Source: JAPOXK01 sp965220315
Lineage (GTDB): Bacteria > Chloroflexota > Dehalococcoidia > Bin125
NCBI GenBank assembly: GCA_965220315.1
Contig: CBDCPP010000002.1
Coordinates: 310,001-374,000 of the forward strand
Length of the DNA: 64,000 bases
Direction of reading: 5' to 3'
The notes beneath the pieces were generated by a model. It did no database searches. It saw only the letters and a list, made by a program, of their open reading frames with translations, and was not told where the DNA came from. Positions 42,360 through 51,324 of the stretch are shown here, in pieces (position 1 is the stretch's first letter; the number at the start of each line of letters is the position of its first letter). The translations under genes and the position numbers were made by a program.

Positions 42360-44783
42360 ATGGCGTTGAGAGGCATCGTGCGGGTGACGCTGGTCGTTGC
42401 GCTCGTCGCGACGCTTGCGTTCGCCGTGCAGATGCCGGGACCGGCTGCCTCCGCCCGCTCGTCCGCGACCGGTTTCGTCGCCGACGAGCTGCTCGTCCGC
42501 TTCCACGGCGACTCTTCGGACGACACCCGCGCCACCATCCTCAATGCGCTCGGCATCACCGTTCTCGATGTCTATCCGTCGAGCGGCGTCGTGCGCTTGC
42601 GGGTTTCGCGGGGCTCACTTGAGGAGGCGCAGCGGCAGCTTCTCGCCGCGGATTTGGTCGAGTTCGCCGAACCCAACTACCACCTGCGCGTGGCGCAGAT
42701 GGTCCCGGCCGACCCGCGCTACACGGACCAACAGACCGCGATCTACCAGCAGTTGGACGGTCTCGGTGGCTGGAGCGTGAGTACGGGCAGCCGCGACGTA
42801 GTCGTGGCCCTGATCGATGGAGCGGTGGACCTCGACCACCCCGATCTCGCGGCCAATATCTGGACCAACCCCGGCGAAGTCCCAGGCAACGGCGAAGACG
42901 ACGATGGCAACGGCTTCATCGACGATGTCCACGGCTACGATTTCGTTGGCGACTGGGCGGGCGATGAAGAGGGCGAGACTAATAAGGACCCCGACCCCGA
43001 CGCAAAGCCGGGAGACCCCGCGCTGGGCGACGGTCAGGATCAGGATCACGATGGCATGCCGGACGATGCCTTCGCGCACGGCACGCAGGTGGCCGGCATC
43101 CTCGCGGCCGACGGCCGCAACGGCATTGGGGTCGTGGGCGTGGCCTGGGAAGCGTCGATCATGCCGGTTCGGATCATGAACCCGGAAGGTACGGGGCGTT
43201 CCGCCGGTCTCATCGCCGCGTTGGACTACGCGACCCGCGCCGGGGCGGACGTGGTCAACATCAGTCTCGCCGCCAGCGAACTCCCAGCCGCCGCCCGCAC
43301 TGCGGTGGATGCCGCCACCGATGCTGGCCTGATCGTTATCGCCGCTGCGGGGAACAACAACGGCGCGGTCGCTTTCCCGGCCGCGCTGCCGAGCGTGATC
43401 GCCGTCGGCTCCGCCGAAGGCCAACCCACCCCGGCTGCCGCCCCAGCCGAGGAGGAGGCAGGCGCGGAACTCGTCACGGCAGCGGCCTTCGGGCCGACGC
43501 TGTTCACGCCCGCCGGCCCGGAGATCGAGTTCGTCGCCCCCGGTGTCGGCGTGCCCACCACATCGATTTCGAGCACGGGCGAGCCGGAGTACGGTTTCGC
43601 CACCGGCACCTCGTTCTCGGCGCCCTTCGTCACCGGCACCGTCGTGCTCATCCTCGCGGTGGCTCCCGCCACCACACTGTCGGACGTTCGTACGCTCTTG
43701 CAAGCGGGATCCGAGGACCTCCCGGATGATGGCCGGCCCAATTGGGACGGCGGCGATCGTGGCGGCGGACTGATCAACATTGGTTTGACGTTGCGGACCT
43801 TTGCGACACAGGTCCCGGGCGCGCCGCTTCTCGTGCGCGCCGAGGTTGTCGGTGATGACGTCGAGATCGAGGGCCAAGCGGAAGCGGAGAGCACCGTGAT
43901 CATCTTCGTCGACACCGCTGCTACCGACGATGTGATCAACGGTGCCACCGCACAGCTCGCGGCCAGCGGCACCGGGGTACAGTTCACGGTCGCTGACGCG
44001 GAAGATCCATCTCGGGATACGGATGGTGGCGAGATGGATAACGGCCTGTCGACCGAAGAGTCACTGGATGATCCAGTCGAGGCGCCAACCGACGAGCCGG
44101 ACGTGGCGCTGCCCGCTGGCGCCATCGCTATGGCACTACCCGACGAGAACGGCCGTTTCCATATGACCGTCTCGCTCTCTGCCTTCAGCGAGACGGTACC
44201 CGTCGTCGTGATGACCGCCGCCGCTTCCCGCAACGGCGCCGTTTCGCCGCTTTCAGCGCCTGCCGTCCTCGCGCTGCCGCTCGACATCGAGCTGGTCGAA
44301 GGTTGGAACCTCGTCGGTTGGGCCGGCGCGCCCGCTTCCAGCGCGGACATCTTTGCCAGCCTCCCGGCGCGCGTGCTGCGCCTCTTCACGTGGACTGACG
44401 GCGCCTGGGCGAGTGCCGTTCCCGGCATTCCGCTCTTCGAGATCGGCGAGATCCGCACAGGCCAAGGGCTATGGATTCTAATCGAGCCCGGCCCGCCGAT
44501 TCGATGGCGGCAGACGCGCGTACCGTTCGGTCCCGCACGGATCGTCCCCGGCTGGCAGCTCATCGCTTGGACCGGCGCTGGCAGCGATGTCGCTGCGGCC
44601 GCCGCCGAAACCAGCGCGAGCATTGAGGTGATTCTGGCTTGGGACGCCGTGGACGAGTCGTTCCGCGTGTTCTATCCGCGCCTTCCCACCCTCGGCACGT
44701 TGGACCGGCTCGACCACTTTCAGGGCATCTGGGTACTCCTTGAGGAGGGGCAGAGCGGACTCTGGCCGGCGGCGGCACCCTAA
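42360..44783 (+). CDS. Secreted subtilisin-like serine protease with C-terminal GW repeats
   Basis: The 807-residue protein has a signal peptide (about 1-32) and an I9-like propeptide (about 38-110, ADELLVRFHGD to AEPNYHLR). The S8 domain carries catalytic Asp153 (VALIDGAVD), His240 (AHGTQVAGI) and Ser418 (GTSFSAPFV), with the oxyanion Asn in AAAGNNNG. An Asp-rich, probably Ca-binding insert spans about 176-235. A beta-rich spacer and a C-terminal pair of repeats (GWNLVGWAG about 646, GWQLIAWTG about 725) follow, likely cell-surface modules. It is transcribed divergently from the PAP2-like gene. Confidence 0.92.
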   Translation: MALRGIVRVTLVVALVATLAFAVQMPGPAASARSSATGFVADELLVRFHGDSSDDTRATILNALGITVLDVYPSSGVVRLRVSRGSLEEAQRQLLAADLVEFAEPNYHLRVAQMVPADPRYTDQQTAIYQQLDGLGGWSVSTGSRDVVVALIDGAVDLDHPDLAANIWTNPGEVPGNGEDDDGNGFIDDVHGYDFVGDWAGDEEGETNKDPDPDAKPGDPALGDGQDQDHDGMPDDAFAHGTQVAGILAADGRNGIGVVGVAWEASIMPVRIMNPEGTGRSAGLIAALDYATRAGADVVNISLAASELPAAARTAVDAATDAGLIVIAAAGNNNGAVAFPAALPSVIAVGSAEGQPTPAAAPAEEEAGAELVTAAAFGPTLFTPAGPEIEFVAPGVGVPTTSISSTGEPEYGFATGTSFSAPFVTGTVVLILAVAPATTLSDVRTLLQAGSEDLPDDGRPNWDGGDRGGGLINIGLTLRTFATQVPGAPLLVRAEVVGDDVEIEGQAEAESTVIIFVDTAATDDVINGATAQLAASGTGVQFTVADAEDPSRDTDGGEMDNGLSTEESLDDPVEAPTDEPDVALPAGAIAMALPDENGRFHMTVSLSAFSETVPVVVMTAAASRNGAVSPLSAPAVLALPLDIELVEGWNLVGWAGAPASSADIFASLPARVLRLFTWTDGAWASAVPGIPLFEIGEIRTGQGLWILIEPGPPIRWRQTRVPFGPARIVPGWQLIAWTGAGSDVAAAAAETSASIEVILAWDAVDESFRVFYPRLPTLGTLDRLDHFQGIWVLLEEGQSGLWPAAAP

Positions 44784-45526
44784 GGTGCGGGCGGCTCCTC
44801 CGCTTCCTTCGATTGTGTCGCCGGCGCCACGTGCGCTTCAGCGAGCGCCTCACTGAGGGCGCGGCCCACAGCCGTGATATCGGCGCTCTCTCCCAAGCCC
44901 GGCTTATCGGCGATGTTGACGGACTGCACCAAAAACAGCAGGCTGCAGTCGTCTGTGAACACGACGAGGTCCGTCGCTACGTCCCGGATACGCCGCTCCG
45001 CTTCCTCCACGCCGTAGCGCAGCGTGTAGCGCGCGGCGCGGTCGCCGAGCTTCGGTGGCGAAAGGTCCGCACTCTCGAAAAGCTGTTCGTCGGGGCTGAT
45101 GAACTCAAAGACCGTCTCGATCGGTTGCGCAATGATGTAGTCCAGCGTGCCCTGCGCATCGGCGGATGAGTGCAGCACGATCGTGATCACGAACAGCAGC
45201 TCACCCGTTTCCGGATTCGCGAATCCCTGCCCGTCGGAGCGGCCGGGATCGTGGGCCAATGATCCCAGCCCCGACAGCACCGGATCGCTGCTGTCCAGCA
45301 GCAGTCCAGGGATATCGTGATAGAAGCTGATCTCCTCGAAGTTGGACGACAGATCCGCCGCCTCGATCCGCGCGATCACGTCCGGACCGCAAACCGGCTC
45401 TGGCGGCTTGGGCGTGGGGGGCGTGTCGTCCGTTCCCTCGCTAGCGCAAGCGCTTGCTACTAGCGCCGCCAGCCCGACGCACGTGGCCAGCAGTGTTGCC
45501 CAGGCCGTCGTGGGTCGTCGGCTCAC
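44780..45526 (-). CDS. Putative lipoprotein, unknown function
   Basis: A 248-residue lipoprotein with signal peptide and lipobox (LAALVASAC, Cys about 27), a Pro/Thr linker, and a globular domain starting CGPDVIARIEAADLS. A conserved part (EEISFYHDIPGLLLDSSDPV) and a second Cys region (FTDDCSLLFLV) may form a disulfide. No family recognised. It overlaps the downstream end of the histidine kinase gene by 4 bases, so it belongs to the RR-HK transcript and may be a sensor partner. It converges with the subtilase. Confidence 0.75.
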   Translation of the reverse strand: MSRRPTTAWATLLATCVGLAALVASACASEGTDDTPPTPKPPEPVCGPDVIARIEAADLSSNFEEISFYHDIPGLLLDSSDPVLSGLGSLAHDPGRSDGQGFANPETGELLFVITIVLHSSADAQGTLDYIIAQPIETVFEFISPDEQLFESADLSPPKLGDRAARYTLRYGVEEAERRIRDVATDLVVFTDDCSLLFLVQSVNIADKPGLGESADITAVGRALSEALAEAHVAPATQSKEAEEPPAP

Positions 45527-47034
45527 GTGAGCGTCCGGTAGCGAGGTCCGCCCCGGTGCAAGGCCGTCCGTAGAAACACGCGGAACGTTGTTCCCTCGCC
45601 CGGCGTGCTGGCGATCTGAATCTCGCCGCGCTGCGCGCGTACCAGCTCCCGGGCGATCGCGAGCCCCAATCCCGTGCCCCCTTGCCGTCCCCCTTTGTAG
45701 AAGCGGTCGAACAAGTGCGGGATCGCCTCCGCGCGAATCCCCGGCCCGCTGTCCGTCACGCTCACGCTCACCGTCGCCTCGCTCTCCTGGCGCGTGCTCA
45801 GTACCACTCGACCACCCGGCGGCGTGTAGCGCAGCGCGTTATCGACGAGGTTGGCGAGCACCTGCTCCAAGCGGTCGGCATCGCCGATCACTTGAGATAC
45901 CGTCTCCGCCTCCACGACCAACGCCGTGTTCAGATCTTCGGCGCGAAGCGCGAAGAGATCGTGGACGTGCCGGAGGAGTTCATCGACATTGAGCGGCTCT
46001 AGATCCAGCTCCAGCTGCCCCGCCTCCATGCGCGAGAGATCCAGCAGCCCCTCCACTAAGCGCAGCAATCGCCGCGACTCTTCCTCAATGATCCGGTAGG
46101 CGTTCGACTGCGATTCGTCGTCCTCGATCGTCCCGTCTAGCAGCGCCTGCGAGAAGCCGCTGATCGATGTCAGCGGCGTCTGCAAGTCGTGTGAGACGTT
46201 GGCCAGGAAATCGCGCAGCGCGGCCTGTTGGTTCTGCACCTCTTCCAGCATTTGGTTGAACGATTCCGCCAGCTCGCGCGCTTCGTTGCTCCCGGTCACG
46301 CCGACCTTATGGTCGTAGCGCCCGCGCGCGACGCTGCGCGCCGCAGCCGTGGTCGCCTCCAGCGGCCGGTAAATGCTACGCGAAAGCAGAAGCGCCAAGA
46401 TGATCGCTGCCAGGAGCGCGAATCCCCCCGCGACGATCAGCCGCGGCGTCAAGTCGCCCAGCACCGCTTGACGGTTTTCGTTAGGCAGCGCGAAAACAAC
46501 GTGCGAGGCGTTGAAGCGCTCGGCCGCCGTCGGCTCTAGTCCCGTGGCGGCGTAGTTGAGCCGTGTGCCGTCGCGAGCGATCAACGTCCCATCGATAAAG
46601 CCCTCCGACCCTACGCCCGCTGCCTCCAGTTCGATCTCCAACACCTCGCCCCGGAAGCGCGGGTCGCGGCTCGCTTCACTGACTACCAAGCCGCTGGCCT
46701 CCACGAACAAGATCAGCACATCGGATTCGCCGCCGACCGTCCCCTGGAGCTGTCGGCTCACTTCGAACGCTTGGAAGTTCGCGTCGGCTAGCGTCGTCAC
46801 CGACTCGTACACTGGTCCGCCGATCTGTCGCAGCGTCGAGGCTGCGAGCCTGTCCTGGTAGCCGCCCAAGAGGAAGAACAGCACGATGCCCGCGATGACC
46901 AGCGTCACCGCGATGACTAGGGCGAGGGTCAGATAAACCCGTGCCCGAATCCCTCCGAGCAATGACGGCAACGCCAGCGGCAGCCGCCGCAAGCGGGGCG
47001 CGGGGAGCGGCAGCCCGACGCTACGCGTTGCCAT
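45523..47034 (-). CDS. Sensor histidine kinase
   Basis: The 503-residue kinase has two membrane helices (about 33-57 and 198-218) around a 140-residue extracytoplasmic sensor domain. A HAMP domain (about 219-272) follows, then HisKA with phospho-acceptor His282 (NVSHDLQTPLTS), and HATPase with N box (LVDNALRYTPPGG), G1 (DSGPGI) and G2 (GGTGLGLAIA). It phosphorylates the adjacent response regulator, with which it overlaps by 14 bases. The ligand is not known, but envelope stress or peptides would fit the neighbours. Confidence 0.93.
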   Translation of the reverse strand: MATRSVGLPLPAPRLRRLPLALPSLLGGIRARVYLTLALVIAVTLVIAGIVLFFLLGGYQDRLAASTLRQIGGPVYESVTTLADANFQAFEVSRQLQGTVGGESDVLILFVEASGLVVSEASRDPRFRGEVLEIELEAAGVGSEGFIDGTLIARDGTRLNYAATGLEPTAAERFNASHVVFALPNENRQAVLGDLTPRLIVAGGFALLAAIILALLLSRSIYRPLEATTAAARSVARGRYDHKVGVTGSNEARELAESFNQMLEEVQNQQAALRDFLANVSHDLQTPLTSISGFSQALLDGTIEDDESQSNAYRIIEEESRRLLRLVEGLLDLSRMEAGQLELDLEPLNVDELLRHVHDLFALRAEDLNTALVVEAETVSQVIGDADRLEQVLANLVDNALRYTPPGGRVVLSTRQESEATVSVSVTDSGPGIRAEAIPHLFDRFYKGGRQGGTGLGLAIARELVRAQRGEIQIASTPGEGTTFRVFLRTALHRGGPRYRTLT

Positions 47035-47704
47035 TGGGCGTGGCCGTCAGTTTGTACCCCACGCCGCGCAGCGTCTCGATCTGCACGCCGCGATCTTGCA
47101 ACCGCTGGCGCAAGTGGTTGATGTGTACGTCCACCGTCCGCGTCTCCCCGGCGAACGTGTAGCCCCAGACCAAGCTCAGCAACTGCTCGCGCGAGAGAGC
47201 CGTACCCGCGTTCTGCGCCAGTGTGAACAGTAAGTCAAATTCTTTAGTGCGCAGCTTCAGCTGCTCTCCATCGAGCGTGGCTTCGCGGCGCTGCCGGTTC
47301 AGGTGGAGCTTCCCCACTTGTACTTCGATCCCCGAGCGCCGCAGGCCGTCGGCGCGGCGCAGGATCGCCTTTACCCGCGCTACCAGCTCCTTGGGGTTGA
47401 AGGGTTTCGTCAGGTAATCGTCTGCGCCCAGCTCCAAGCCCGTCACCTTGATCGCGTCCTCTTTGCGCACGGTCAGCATCAAGATCGGCACATCGGAGCG
47501 CTCGCGAAGGATCCGCGTCACTTCGAAGCCGTCCAATCGCGGCATCATAAGGTCCAGCACGATCAGATCCGGGTTGCCACTCTGCGCCTTATCCACCGCG
47601 TCTTGGCCGTCGACCGCGCTCTCGATCTCGTACCCTTCTTTCGAGAGGTACATGCGCACCAACTCACGGATGTGCGGCTCGTCGTCGGCGATCAGGATGC
47701 GCAT
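47021..47704 (-). CDS. OmpR-family response regulator
   Basis: The 227-residue regulator has a receiver domain with acidic pocket Asp7/Asp8, phospho-acceptor Asp51 (LIVLDLMMP), and the Lys in DDYLTKPFNP. A winged-helix output domain (about 128-220) contains ELREQLLSLVWG-like LSREQLLSLVWG and RTVDVHINHLRQRL. It is the first gene of the RR-HK-lipoprotein operon on the - strand. Confidence 0.95.
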   Translation of the reverse strand: MRILIADDEPHIRELVRMYLSKEGYEIESAVDGQDAVDKAQSGNPDLIVLDLMMPRLDGFEVTRILRERSDVPILMLTVRKEDAIKVTGLELGADDYLTKPFNPKELVARVKAILRRADGLRRSGIEVQVGKLHLNRQRREATLDGEQLKLRTKEFDLLFTLAQNAGTALSREQLLSLVWGYTFAGETRTVDVHINHLRQRLQDRGVQIETLRGVGYKLTATPNGNA

Positions 47705-47747
47705 GGCCTACGTCCTCGGCTGCGCTGACCGGCTGACAGTATACTTG

Positions 47748-48653
47748 TCACTCCCCGCGTAGATAAGCGACGACCGCCGCCTCGAGTTCCCGTTGCTCCT
47801 CGGCCGTCAGATCCCGTTGCGGCGGCCGCACGTACGTGACCGGGAGCCGCGCGGTGATCCCGATCAACTGCTTCAGCGCCGCGAGCGATGGGTAGGGCGC
47901 GAGCAGCGTCCGCAGTCGCTCTAGCTCCCGCTGAGCGCGCCCGGCATCGCCGCCGCTCCGGTGCGCCGCCTGGATTCCGAGCACTAGGTGCGGCACCGCG
48001 TTCCCCAGCCCCGTCACCGCGCCCATGCAGCCCGCCGTGTACAGCCGATCGTGACGCGCGTCCGCCCCCGCCAGCACCGTGAACGTTGGAAAGCCCTCCG
48101 CGATCTCTAGGTAGCGGCTCGTACGCTCCACTACCCCGCTCGAATCCTTGATCCCGATCACCCGCTCGCCGTGGAGATCGAGCAGCGCCAACACGACATC
48201 GTCCGGGATGTCGACCTGCGCCTTGTGGGGGATGTTGTAGAGGAGGACACGGCCCGGAGGCGGGATCGCCTCCAGCACGGCGTCGAAGTATCCCAGCAGC
48301 CCAGCCGAGTCCACCGCCGCCTCGAAAAACGGCGGCAGAATCGCCACGGCGTCCGCCCCTGCCTCTAAGGCGTCGTTGGCGGCCCGGATCGTGTCGGGCA
48401 ACGCAGATGTTCCGGCGCCCGCCACGACCCCTAGTCCGCCTCTGTGCGCGACCACCGTCTCCACGACCTGCCGCCGCTCCGCTACTCCGACCGATGGGCC
48501 TTCGCCGTTCGTCCCCAACGCGAACACCGAACTGATGCCGGCTTGCTCGAGGAAGCGCAGGTGCGGGGGGATCCAGTCGCGGTCGACCGCCGCCCCGCTG
48601 CGCGTGAAGGGCGTCACCGTCGCCACCATCACCCCGGTTAGGTTCAGTGCCAT
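47748..48653 (-). CDS. dapA: DapA-family aldolase/synthase
   Basis: The 301-residue enzyme belongs to the dihydrodipicolinate synthase family, with GTNGEGPSVGVAERRQVVE, catalytic Tyr in LLYNIPHKAQ and Schiff-base Lys in GIKDSSGVVERTSR. It could be the lysine-pathway DapA or another member (pyruvate-dependent aldolase such as KDG or sialic acid lyases). The Arg at the usual position for aspartate semialdehyde could not be judged. It runs divergently from the TPR gene. Confidence 0.85.
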   Translation of the reverse strand: MALNLTGVMVATVTPFTRSGAAVDRDWIPPHLRFLEQAGISSVFALGTNGEGPSVGVAERRQVVETVVAHRGGLGVVAGAGTSALPDTIRAANDALEAGADAVAILPPFFEAAVDSAGLLGYFDAVLEAIPPPGRVLLYNIPHKAQVDIPDDVVLALLDLHGERVIGIKDSSGVVERTSRYLEIAEGFPTFTVLAGADARHDRLYTAGCMGAVTGLGNAVPHLVLGIQAAHRSGGDAGRAQRELERLRTLLAPYPSLAALKQLIGITARLPVTYVRPPQRDLTAEEQRELEAAVVAYLRGE

Positions 48654-48771
48654 GGCTCGATCCTAACCAGACATTCCCCGCTGCGATCGTGCATCGCATT
48701 ATCTGCATTACCAATGGCGCGGTCCTATATTGGGGCTGCCGTGAACGGCGGATGAAAGCGGCGGTGAGTTT

Positions 48772-49464
48772 TTGGCCCAGAAACGCGTCCGACTCGATGT
48801 CCAGGACCCCAACACACACTACGGCTGGGGCGTGGAGCTCGCCAAGGATGGGCGGCATGCGCACGCGATCGAAGCCTTCGATCGGGCCATTGAGCTTGAT
48901 CCCGATCACGCTAAATCCCACACGGAGCGCGGTGCCGCGCTGGCCGCGCTACAGCGCTATGAGGATGCCCTCGCTGCGTACGACCTGGCACTCGAGCTCG
49001 ACACCGACGACGCGTCGACGCTGGGACGGCGCGCGATCGCTTTAGCCGGCCTCAACCGCGGCCTGGCCGCGCTGCGCTCAATGGACAAAGCGCTGAAGCT
49101 TGAGCCAGATAACCCCGATAACCGCAGCACCTACGCTAGCCTCCTGCTGATCCTCGGCCGTTACGACGACGCTCTTGCTGCCGCCGATGAGGCACTGGCG
49201 CTCCGTCTGGAGCATGCTGCCACCCTCTACGACCGGGCCTGCGCCCTCTCGCAGCTTGAGCGGGCGGCCGAAGCGCTGGCCGATCTCGAGCGAGCTTTCG
49301 CGATCGACTTCGGTGCTTTCGGCTTCTCAGAGATCGACAACGATCTCGCCAACCTCCGCCGCGATGACGAGCAGGGCCCCAAATTTCGCGCGCTCGTGGC
49401 GCGCTGCAAGCGGGAGCGTGAGGCGGTGGCGGGTGAATCGGAGGACGGCTCGAGCGCCCGCTAG
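48772..49464 (+). CDS. Tetratricopeptide-repeat protein
   Basis: This 230-residue protein is made of about five TPR units from residue 15 to 165. The units include GVELAKDGRHAHAIEAFDRAIELDPDHAK (shown in parts), AALQRYEDALAAYDLALEL and LLILGRYDDALAAADEALAL. TPRs form helical scaffolds for protein partners. It has no signal peptide and probably is cytoplasmic. It begins at TTG with GGTGAG upstream. The C-terminus is acidic/polar. Function unknown. Confidence 0.8.
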   Translation: MAQKRVRLDVQDPNTHYGWGVELAKDGRHAHAIEAFDRAIELDPDHAKSHTERGAALAALQRYEDALAAYDLALELDTDDASTLGRRAIALAGLNRGLAALRSMDKALKLEPDNPDNRSTYASLLLILGRYDDALAAADEALALRLEHAATLYDRACALSQLERAAEALADLERAFAIDFGAFGFSEIDNDLANLRRDDEQGPKFRALVARCKREREAVAGESEDGSSAR

Positions 49465-49482
49465 CCGTCCCCTCCCGACCTT

Positions 49483-50256
49483 CTACGCCACCGTTCCCCC
49501 ATCGACCACGTACACGCCGCCCGTCACGTACGATGCGTCGTCGCTACACAGGAACGCTGCCATCGCCGCGATCTCGGCCGGTCGGCCGTAACGCTTCAGC
49601 AACGGCCACTGCTCGAAATCCGCATGCGCCTCTTCCGGGTGCTCGGGATTGATCATGGTCTCGATGCGGTGCAGCATCCCCGTCTCCACCGGCCCGGGAC
49701 AGACCGCGTTCACTCGGATCGACCAAGGCGCGAACTCTTGCGCCGCCGTCCGCGTGATTCCCAGCACCGCATGCTTGCTGGCGTTGTAAGCGGAGTTGTT
49801 GGCCTCGCCCCGCAGCCCCGATGTCGAGGACGTGATCACGATCGCGCCGCCGCCCTGCTCGCGCATCACTGGCGCCACGTGCTTCAGCCCTAGCCACACA
49901 CCCTTCACGTTGACGTCGAAGACTCGCGTCCAGATCTCCTCGGGGTAGTCGACCATCGGCGCGATTACCCCCTCGATCGCCGCGTTGTTGAAGAAGTAGT
50001 CGATCCCCCCGAAGCGCTTTCGCGCCTCCTCCACGTAGTGCTGCACTTCCGAGGCTATGCTGACGTCCGCCGTCACGCCGTGGGCGCGCCCACCTGCCTC
50101 TTCGATCACCGCTATCTGCTCCTCCAGCGCCTGCTTCGCCACATCGACCAGCACCACCCGCGCGCCCTCCGCCGTGAACCGTTCCGCCGCCGCGCGGCCG
50201 ATCCCGCCTCCGGCTCCCGTGATCAGCGCTACCTTTCCCTCGAAACGCAAGCTCAC
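49483..50256 (-). CDS. Short-chain dehydrogenase/reductase
   Basis: The 257-residue SDR has the cofactor loop TGAGGGIGRAAAERF, the NNAAIEG strand, catalytic Ser in ITSSTSG and the YNASKHA motif with catalytic Tyr and Lys. The final region YVTGGVYVVDGGTVA is typical of classical SDRs. Acidic VLVDVAK after the second strand suggests NAD preference. Substrate unknown. It is convergent with the TPR gene. Confidence 0.88.
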   Translation of the reverse strand: MSLRFEGKVALITGAGGGIGRAAAERFTAEGARVVLVDVAKQALEEQIAVIEEAGGRAHGVTADVSIASEVQHYVEEARKRFGGIDYFFNNAAIEGVIAPMVDYPEEIWTRVFDVNVKGVWLGLKHVAPVMREQGGGAIVITSSTSGLRGEANNSAYNASKHAVLGITRTAAQEFAPWSIRVNAVCPGPVETGMLHRIETMINPEHPEEAHADFEQWPLLKRYGRPAEIAAMAAFLCSDDASYVTGGVYVVDGGTVA

Positions 50257-50363
50257 GGGTACCTCCCTCGCAGGCCGGTTGGGGCGAGCGCTGTCGCGCG
50301 CGCCGTCTTAACAGGGCCATTCAGTCGCCCCGGCGAAGTCTAGTCGCGCCGCATTTACTCGGC

Positions 50364-50385
50364 GTACACAGTAGGTACACAGTAC
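50364..50385. repeat. 11-bp tandem direct repeat upstream of a membrane-protein gene
   Basis: GTACACAGTAG (50364-50374) is followed at once by GTACACAGTAC (50375-50385), 10 of 11 identical, then TAGGAT, a possible -10. The repeat is 69 bases before the start at 50454, so it could be a regulator site. Confidence 0.5.
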
Positions 50386-50453
50386 ATAGGATTCTCCCCG
50401 CGCTAGCGTCACCGCTGATGAATCCGTGCGCGACGGCACGGAGGGGTTTTGGA

Positions 50454-50786
50454 GTGGACGCGTTCACCATCAGGGCGCTCTATATTGGCGCGACGATCGT
50501 TCTGATCGACAGCAGCTTCGCGGGCGTGATCCTCGCGCCCCGGCAGGGCCGCTCGCAGTGGTTCGATGCCGCGCTGGGGCTGGGGCTCAATCTGGTCGGC
50601 GTCCTGATCGTCACTCTGATCCCGACAGATCGGAGCATGCTGCTGCTCAAGTTGTCGCTTTCGTCACGCGTCGCCCTCCCGCCTCTCGAAATGGAAGTGG
50701 GGAAGTGTCGCTCCTGCGGAGCTGCCCTGCATTCGGCGGATCGGTTCTGCTCCCAGTCCGGAACCCCCGTGGCTTCGTCTCCGTAG
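50454..50786 (+). CDS. Small membrane protein with degenerate zinc ribbon
   Basis: A 110-residue protein with two predicted membrane helices (TIRALYIGATIVLIDSS and ALGLGLNLVGVLIVTLI) and a C-terminal ribbon-like motif KCRSCGAALHSADRFCSQSGTP. The usual fourth Cys is replaced by Ser. GTG 50454 has GGAGGGG 7 bases upstream and is preferred over ATG 50418. The middle (GRSQWFDAALGLGLNLVGVL) is shared with the next gene at 50923, so the two are paralogues. The fold recalls GlsB/YeaQ-type proteins. Confidence 0.65.
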   Translation: MDAFTIRALYIGATIVLIDSSFAGVILAPRQGRSQWFDAALGLGLNLVGVLIVTLIPTDRSMLLLKLSLSSRVALPPLEMEVGKCRSCGAALHSADRFCSQSGTPVASSP

Positions 50787-50922
50787 GATTCCCTTAACGC
50801 GCGGCCGGGCGCCATCGCCGGCGCCGCGCGTGTAACCTGCTCTTGCCTGCGAGAGAAACGCGCCGGGAGGAGCACGAAGCGCTCGTCCCGGCGCGTGTTG
50901 GCTCGGCGCGAAGGGACTGGCC

Positions 50923-51306
50923 ATGGACGGCGTGGAAGAGTCCGCCACCGTCCCCTCGTTCGTCGTTTGGATCGTCCTGTTCGCCGGCATCGCAACCGGT
51001 GCGATCGTCGCCAATATGAACGGTCGGTCGTGGTCGACCGGCGGCGCGATCGGGCTCGTGCTCAGCCTCGGTTTTCTCATCGGCGCCCTGATCGCCGCCG
51101 TGATCCCGGTCACCCTCTCCGTATTGATGATCGTTGCTTGGATCGGCAGCGTCATCGCGAGCGTGAGGATCGTGGGCGGGAAGGGCCGCTCGCGCTGGCT
51201 CGGCGCCGCGCTGGGATTGGGGCTTAATCTGATCGGCGTCCTGGTCGCTTCCCTGCTCCCACCGGTGCGAGACGCGCCGTCCGACCATCTATTGCCACCC
51301 CGCTGA
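50923..51306 (+). CDS. Small membrane protein, paralogue of the previous gene
   Basis: The 127-residue protein has four predicted hydrophobic segments, including FVVWIVLFAGIATGAIVA and GLVLSLGFLIGALIAAVI. It shares GRSRWLGAALGLGLNLIGVL with the gene at 50454, even at the nucleotide level, but has no zinc-ribbon tail. The LLM gene starts 18 bases downstream and may be in the same transcript. No function assigned. Confidence 0.65.
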   Translation: MDGVEESATVPSFVVWIVLFAGIATGAIVANMNGRSWSTGGAIGLVLSLGFLIGALIAAVIPVTLSVLMIVAWIGSVIASVRIVGGKGRSRWLGAALGLGLNLIGVLVASLLPPVRDAPSDHLLPPR

Positions 51307-51324
51307 GCCCAAAGGAGAAACGGA

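Noticed and set aside
42615..43877. Long - strand frames opposite the subtilase
   Set aside because: The + strand carries all three catalytic motifs; the - strand translations are unstructured and without homology.
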